From NCBI GenBank assembly GCA_032207245.1, contig CM063505.1, forward strand, positions 175,766,827-175,830,826: a DNA stretch of 64,000 bases, read 5' to 3'. The position numbers were made by a program, and so were the translations under genes. Numbering within the stretch: the stretch's first letter is position 1; each line of letters starts with the position of its first letter. Below the pieces are notes generated by a model. It saw nothing but the letters and a program-made list of their open reading frames with translations. It was not told the origin of the DNA and did not search any database. Shown here piece by piece: positions 60,280-64,000 of the stretch. The stretch comes from Pardosa pseudoannulata (Eukaryota > Arthropoda > Arachnida > Araneae > Lycosidae).

Positions 60280-61260
60280 TCCTCAGAGCAGGAATCAACT
60301 ATAAAATGCATTAAAAATGTTAAGTATCGTTTTAAATATAAGATGTATTTGATACATTTTAATTACTTCGAAACAGTGTTAAAAATAACTAGCCGAACGA
60401 TGGCCGAATGGTAGAGCGCTGCTCTTCGGAACCAGAGTTCGCGGGTTCGAATCCCGCTGCTGGCATGGATGTTTGCAGCCGTTCGGAATCGGCTTTAAAC
60501 TGTAGGTCCCGGTCTCATTAGCCCTCGTGTGCAAAACAGTAGACCGTAGCGCTCCAAACCAAACCAAAAATAACTAACTTATTTATAACATTTCAATTTG
60601 ATGAGTTTCTTCATCCGTTTTATGGATACATCGTCCTCCCACATACATTGTTGTCTTTTTTTGTTTTCTTCAAAAACGATAGAATAAAGTTTCACAAAGC
60701 AAATTATATTTTTAAAAACTAGTATTACAACAGAAGCGCAATATATTTGTACACATCTTACTTTATTTTTTGAACATAAGACGCATCTTTTTACTTAGAA
60801 AATAAATGAATGACAATATATTTGCACACTTTCTAACTTACTTCATTTTTTGAGCAAAAGAAGCAGCTTTTTACTTAAAAAATAGTGAAGCTCAATATAT
60901 TTAGATTACTTCATTTTTGAGCATAAGATGCAGCTTTTTACTTAGAAAAATAGTGAAGCGCAATATATTTGCACACTTCTGACCTACTTCATTTTCTTAC
61001 TTACTTTTTAGTTTACTTCCACAAAGCATAAATCAATCATAAAATGTATTTAAAATTCTAAGTATGATTTTAAATATGAGCTGCATTTAATAAAAGTTTA
61101 ATTATTTCCAAACAGAGTTGAAATTAACTAACTTATTTACAGCCTTTCAATTCGCAGAGTTTCTTTATAAATTTTATGGATACATCGTCCAGCACATATA
61201 GCTTACTTAAAGCCCGCACACTAGCTTTCTTCATTTTATCATCTTAGTGAAGCGTAATAT
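60280..61260 (+). repeat. Local duplication with a SINE in one arm
   Basis: The segment around 60300-60391 plus 60566-60655 matches 61035-61200 (TTAAATAT.AG.TG.ATTT, AAACAG.GTT, AACTAACTTATTTA, TTTATGGATACATCGTCC). The first arm carries the SINE at 60392-60565 and the second lacks it. Confidence 0.85.
60392..60565 (+). repeat. tRNA-derived SINE (family 1), reference copy, 174 bp
   Basis: A box TGGCCGAATGG (60401-60411) and a perfect pol III B box GGTTCGAATCC (60444-60454) sit in a tRNA-like head of about 75 bases. An unrelated body follows (GCCGTTCGGAATCGGC, GGTCCCGGTCTCATTAGCCC, GTAGACCGTAGCGCTCC) with a CCAAACCAAACC end and no poly-A. The flanks AAAAATAACTA at 60381-60391 and 60566-60576 are a perfect 11-bp TSD. 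The duplicated arm near 61130 keeps the unoccupied site. The copy looks young. Confidence 0.96.
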
Positions 61261-61325
61261 ATTTGCACACTTCTTGCTTGCTTCATTTTTTGATTATAAG
61301 ACGTAGCTTTTTACGTAGAAAAATT
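60735..61325 (+). repeat. Degenerate tandem repeat, unit about 75-85 bp
   Basis: Units carry GAAGCGCAATATATTTGCAC, CTTACTTCATTTTTTGAGCA, TAAGACGCAGC and TTTTTACTTAGAAAA. Units start near 60735, 60812, 60884, 60955 and 61248. The last unit is separated by the second arm of the local duplication. Confidence 0.8.
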
Positions 61326-62305
61326 GTCTCAAAATTGGAGTACATCTGATGGTCCGAATTTGATATTAATTAAAACGAATAACAATAGCTCAGTCATTGA
61401 TAGCATTGACGAGATATGCGATAGCATCAAGAATGAACAGGAGTCGACTATTATTTATTCATCTTTGTTCTATTTCGATGGTCTTTGTTATACAGAGGTT
61501 TCCAGCACAATCAAATACTGTTATGGCAAACCCGGTATATAACTGACGAAATTTTAGTCCTGTTTTTTATGCGGAAATATGCTTCGAGTTTGATAACATC
61601 AAATTTATATTGTATTCATTAAACAAAATGTGGATGATTTTGGTTTAATGGATTTGTACGAAAATGTATCTGAAAAGTGTTGATTACAAAACAAAAATTT
61701 AAAATATTCGAAATTCTATTAATCGCAAAATAAAAATATGAAATGTCTGAAAAAGCGTTAAAAACAAAACTTGTTGATCACGAAACAAAAATATGAAAGT
61801 CTTATAAAGACAAAAGACAAGCGTGCATTTGTTTGATCTGTGAAAAGACCGTCTAGTTAATAACCTGGTTTGACCAAGGGAAAGAGTCTTAGATCAGTAT
61901 TAATTTTCCGACTACGTTATATAATATGCAACAACGGCATTAAAATTGTAACGATTCCCAGTTTTCCTTGAGGAAGGGCAGCTGGATTAGAATGAAAAAC
62001 AATCTCATTTATCAATTTTATATAAACTTTATTTTGGAGTAGGGAGCAATGAATCTCAGTGCCATATATCCTTGACTTATTTTAGGTGACTGAGAAGGTT
62101 AAGATAAAAATAAAGGAAAACTAGAAAATGGATGGAGAAAATTTGAAAAAACTAGAGTAATATTTTTTGATATATTGCATATATGTATGTATTTATATAT
62201 ACAATTGAGCACCAATATATATATATATGTAATAATATTAATATGACACGCAAGGCATAATAATAATATATATGTATTTATATATACAAATACATGAACA
62301 TACAT

Positions 62306-62309
<4 letters not shown>
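61326..62309. other. AT-rich stretch, nothing recognised
   Basis: A 72-codon frame (61324-61542) has no recognisable domain. Confidence 0.35.
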
Positions 62310-62388
<79 letters not shown>

Positions 62389-62394
62389 TATATA
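62310..62394. repeat. (TA)n microsatellite
   Basis: A TA tract with AATATA phase changes. Several smaller TATATA clusters precede it from 62160. Confidence 0.95.
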
Positions 62395-62459
62395 CTTTTT
62401 TTATATGCATGTATATGTAAAAATATAAACATATTAATATTACAACGGTTTTGGTAGAG

Positions 62460-62580
62460 CCTCCCAGGCGTTATACTCGCCACCTTCCTACACAGTAGAC
62501 AAGCTCGTTTCTTGACGTAACATGACCTTAACCAATGAAAGTTTGGGAGCTTTATGTTGTGTGTTATATAAGTTTCCATA
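62460..62580 (+). repeat. Diverged duplicate, copy 1
   Basis: TTATACTCGCCACCTTCCTA, CAGTAGAC, TTGACG, CCAATG and GCTTTATGTTGTGTGTTATA recur in order at 62765-62862, with about three quarters of bases alike by eye. TTATATAA near the end is TATA-box-like. Confidence 0.55.
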
Positions 62581-62764
62581 TTGTGGAACAGTAGGCTGAT
62601 TGTCTCAATGCTGATGGCCATTTTTCATGACTAAATCTGAACTATTTTGCCTTCGAACAGAAACGTTTTGGTCTTTCTTTATGTAATGTAATTATTTTTA
62701 TTTTCGAGGGAAAATGAAGTAGAGTCAGTCATAAATATTTAATGCAGGACCCGGACGTTGATCA

Positions 62765-62862
62765 GTGGTTATATTCGTCACTTTTCTACAAGGTAGACTT
62801 TCTCATTTGGTGACGATCTCAGTCTACATCCAATGGAGTTTTATGTTGCGTATTATATAAAT
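62765..62862 (+). repeat. Diverged duplicate, copy 2
   Basis: This is the partner of 62460-62580 (TTATATTCGTCACTTTTCTA, AGGTAGAC, TGACGATC, CCAATGGAG, TTTTATGTTGCGTATTATAT). Confidence 0.55.
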
Positions 62863-63411
62863 TAGTGTTCCTGCTCTAATATATCCAGACAAGAAACAGT
62901 TCCTTCAAAATGAAAAACTTATGTATAAACTCTTAACCTGTACCGTACATAAAGCCGATTAATGGATTGTTTTGAAAACCGGCTTATTATTAGCCTATCT
63001 AACAACTTGAGAAATCTTGAAGAGAAAAATTATTTTTTTTAAATTGACCATTTTACCTGATTGACTTTTACAACCATAAAAAAAAAATTTAATTGGTTGA
63101 ATTTATTCGTCGGTAAACTTATCAAAAGTTATGTAAACTGTGTAAAAATATTTCATTCTGTTATAAGAAAATAAAAAAATAAGTTTTATGCATATGTATA
63201 TATATATGTGTTTGTGTGTCAAATTAGGAATTTTAAAATTAAAAATTGATTCATTATTTAATAAAAGAGAGCGGACACTTTGTTAATCGAATAAGGGTCA
63301 GGTAAGACAATAATATATAAGAGCAGACAAACCAAACTTGTTGTCAGATTAAGTGTCGTATTGAAAACAAAATAGCAAATGTGGCAAAAGATGTTTGAAT
63401 AATCCTTTAAC

Positions 63412-63413
<2 letters not shown>
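62863..63413. other. AT-rich spacer
   Basis: Nothing is recognised. Confidence 0.4.

Positions 63414-63414
<1 letters not shown>

Positions 63415-63491
<77 letters not shown>
63415..63491. repeat. (TA)n microsatellite
   Basis: A 77-base TA tract with TTTATA and ATTATA interruptions, followed by short (CA)/(TACA) repeats to about 63535. Confidence 0.95.
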
Positions 63492-63492
<1 letters not shown>

Positions 63493-63535
63493 CACAGACA
63501 TTACATATAAATACATACATACACACACATATATG

Positions 63536-64000
63536 TATGACATGTGTAAAATTTAGACATGTAATTTATGAAAAATATATAGCCCTAATTTGTTTTTCCG
63601 AGGTTAGACTCGATAATTTCATACAATATAAGGAATTTGTCAAACTCATGCAAAAAAATAAAAATGTAGTCGTAGTCAAAGGTAAGTTAAAATTGTATTT
63701 TGTTCCATAAACGTTGAACCCCTGACTGCACTCTTCAGACAACTTTATACTATCAGATCTACCGAAGTGACGTAAACTTTGTCACCCAAGAGCAAGACCA
63801 GCTCCAATTCTCATGGGAAATTATTTTAGCTCAATCCCTTTTTGGTGCTAGAAATTTAAAACAGCCTGTAAAAAGTGGCCCCAGCTGTCAATGATTTCGT
63901 ATAAGAGCCACAATGAAATATGGAAAGTCTTGCAAGTTAATGAGCCTTAACATGAAAGTGATACGCTCTCAGGATTGTGGCTTTTTTCATCACGATGTGG
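63536..64000. other. Non-coding end of window
   Basis: Nothing is recognised. Confidence 0.4.

Noticed and set aside
60392..60470. Functional tRNA gene
   Set aside because: A and B boxes are present, but the sequence recurs as a 174-bp retroposed unit with TSDs and no acceptor-stem pairing, so it is a SINE head.

Overview
This window looks like a piece of an animal nuclear genome, most likely an arachnid and probably a spider. That reading is an inference. It rests on the AT-rich background, the absence of dense coding sequence, the many long (TA)n microsatellites, a Tc1-type transposase fragment of a kind I associate with orb-weaver genomes, and a tRNA-derived SINE family scattered throughout. 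I see no host protein gene or exon I can defend, and no host tRNA or rRNA gene. What can be read is almost entirely transposable elements (TEs), their relics, tandem duplications and simple repeats.

The dominant feature is a nearly intact BEL/Pao LTR retrotransposon on the minus strand at 23435-29487. It has two 196-bp LTRs that differ at only two bases, a perfect 5-bp target-site duplication (TSD; AATAG), a polypurine tract, and gag-protease-RT-RNase H and integrase reading frames separated by one frameshift inside RNase H.

Left part (1-23 kb): a LINE C-terminal scrap (0.66-0.9 kb), an inverted pair of about 0.55-kb repeats (3.4 and 7.1 kb), a GC-rich island (9.8 kb), a Tc1 relic (11.5-12.2 kb), a piggyBac-type MITE with TTAA duplications (12.5-13.1 kb), tandem duplications (14.1 and 17.7 kb), pogo/Tigger-type elements (16.0 and 21.0 kb) and hAT-type elements (18.5 and 19.8 kb).

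Right part (29-64 kb): several tRNA-derived SINE families, a foldback element (31.9 kb), hAT elements (34.5, 39.1, 43.7 and 47.2 kb), a hAT nested inside a pogo-like element (43.3-44.6 kb), a mariner-like transposase pseudogene (51.8-52.6 kb), a TTAA-flanked MITE (58.0 kb), satellite-like arrays (53.5 and 60.7 kb) and ten or so (TA)n tracts, several of them at TE termini.

The clearest biological story is recent SINE activity. Four copies of one 173-177-bp (one shorter) tRNA-SINE carry readable 11-15-bp TSDs. One of them sits in one arm of a local tandem duplication whose other arm preserves the empty site. I did not find an undescribed enzymatic or defence system. The best candidates for novelty are the SINE families, the TE nests and the TE-microsatellite associations.
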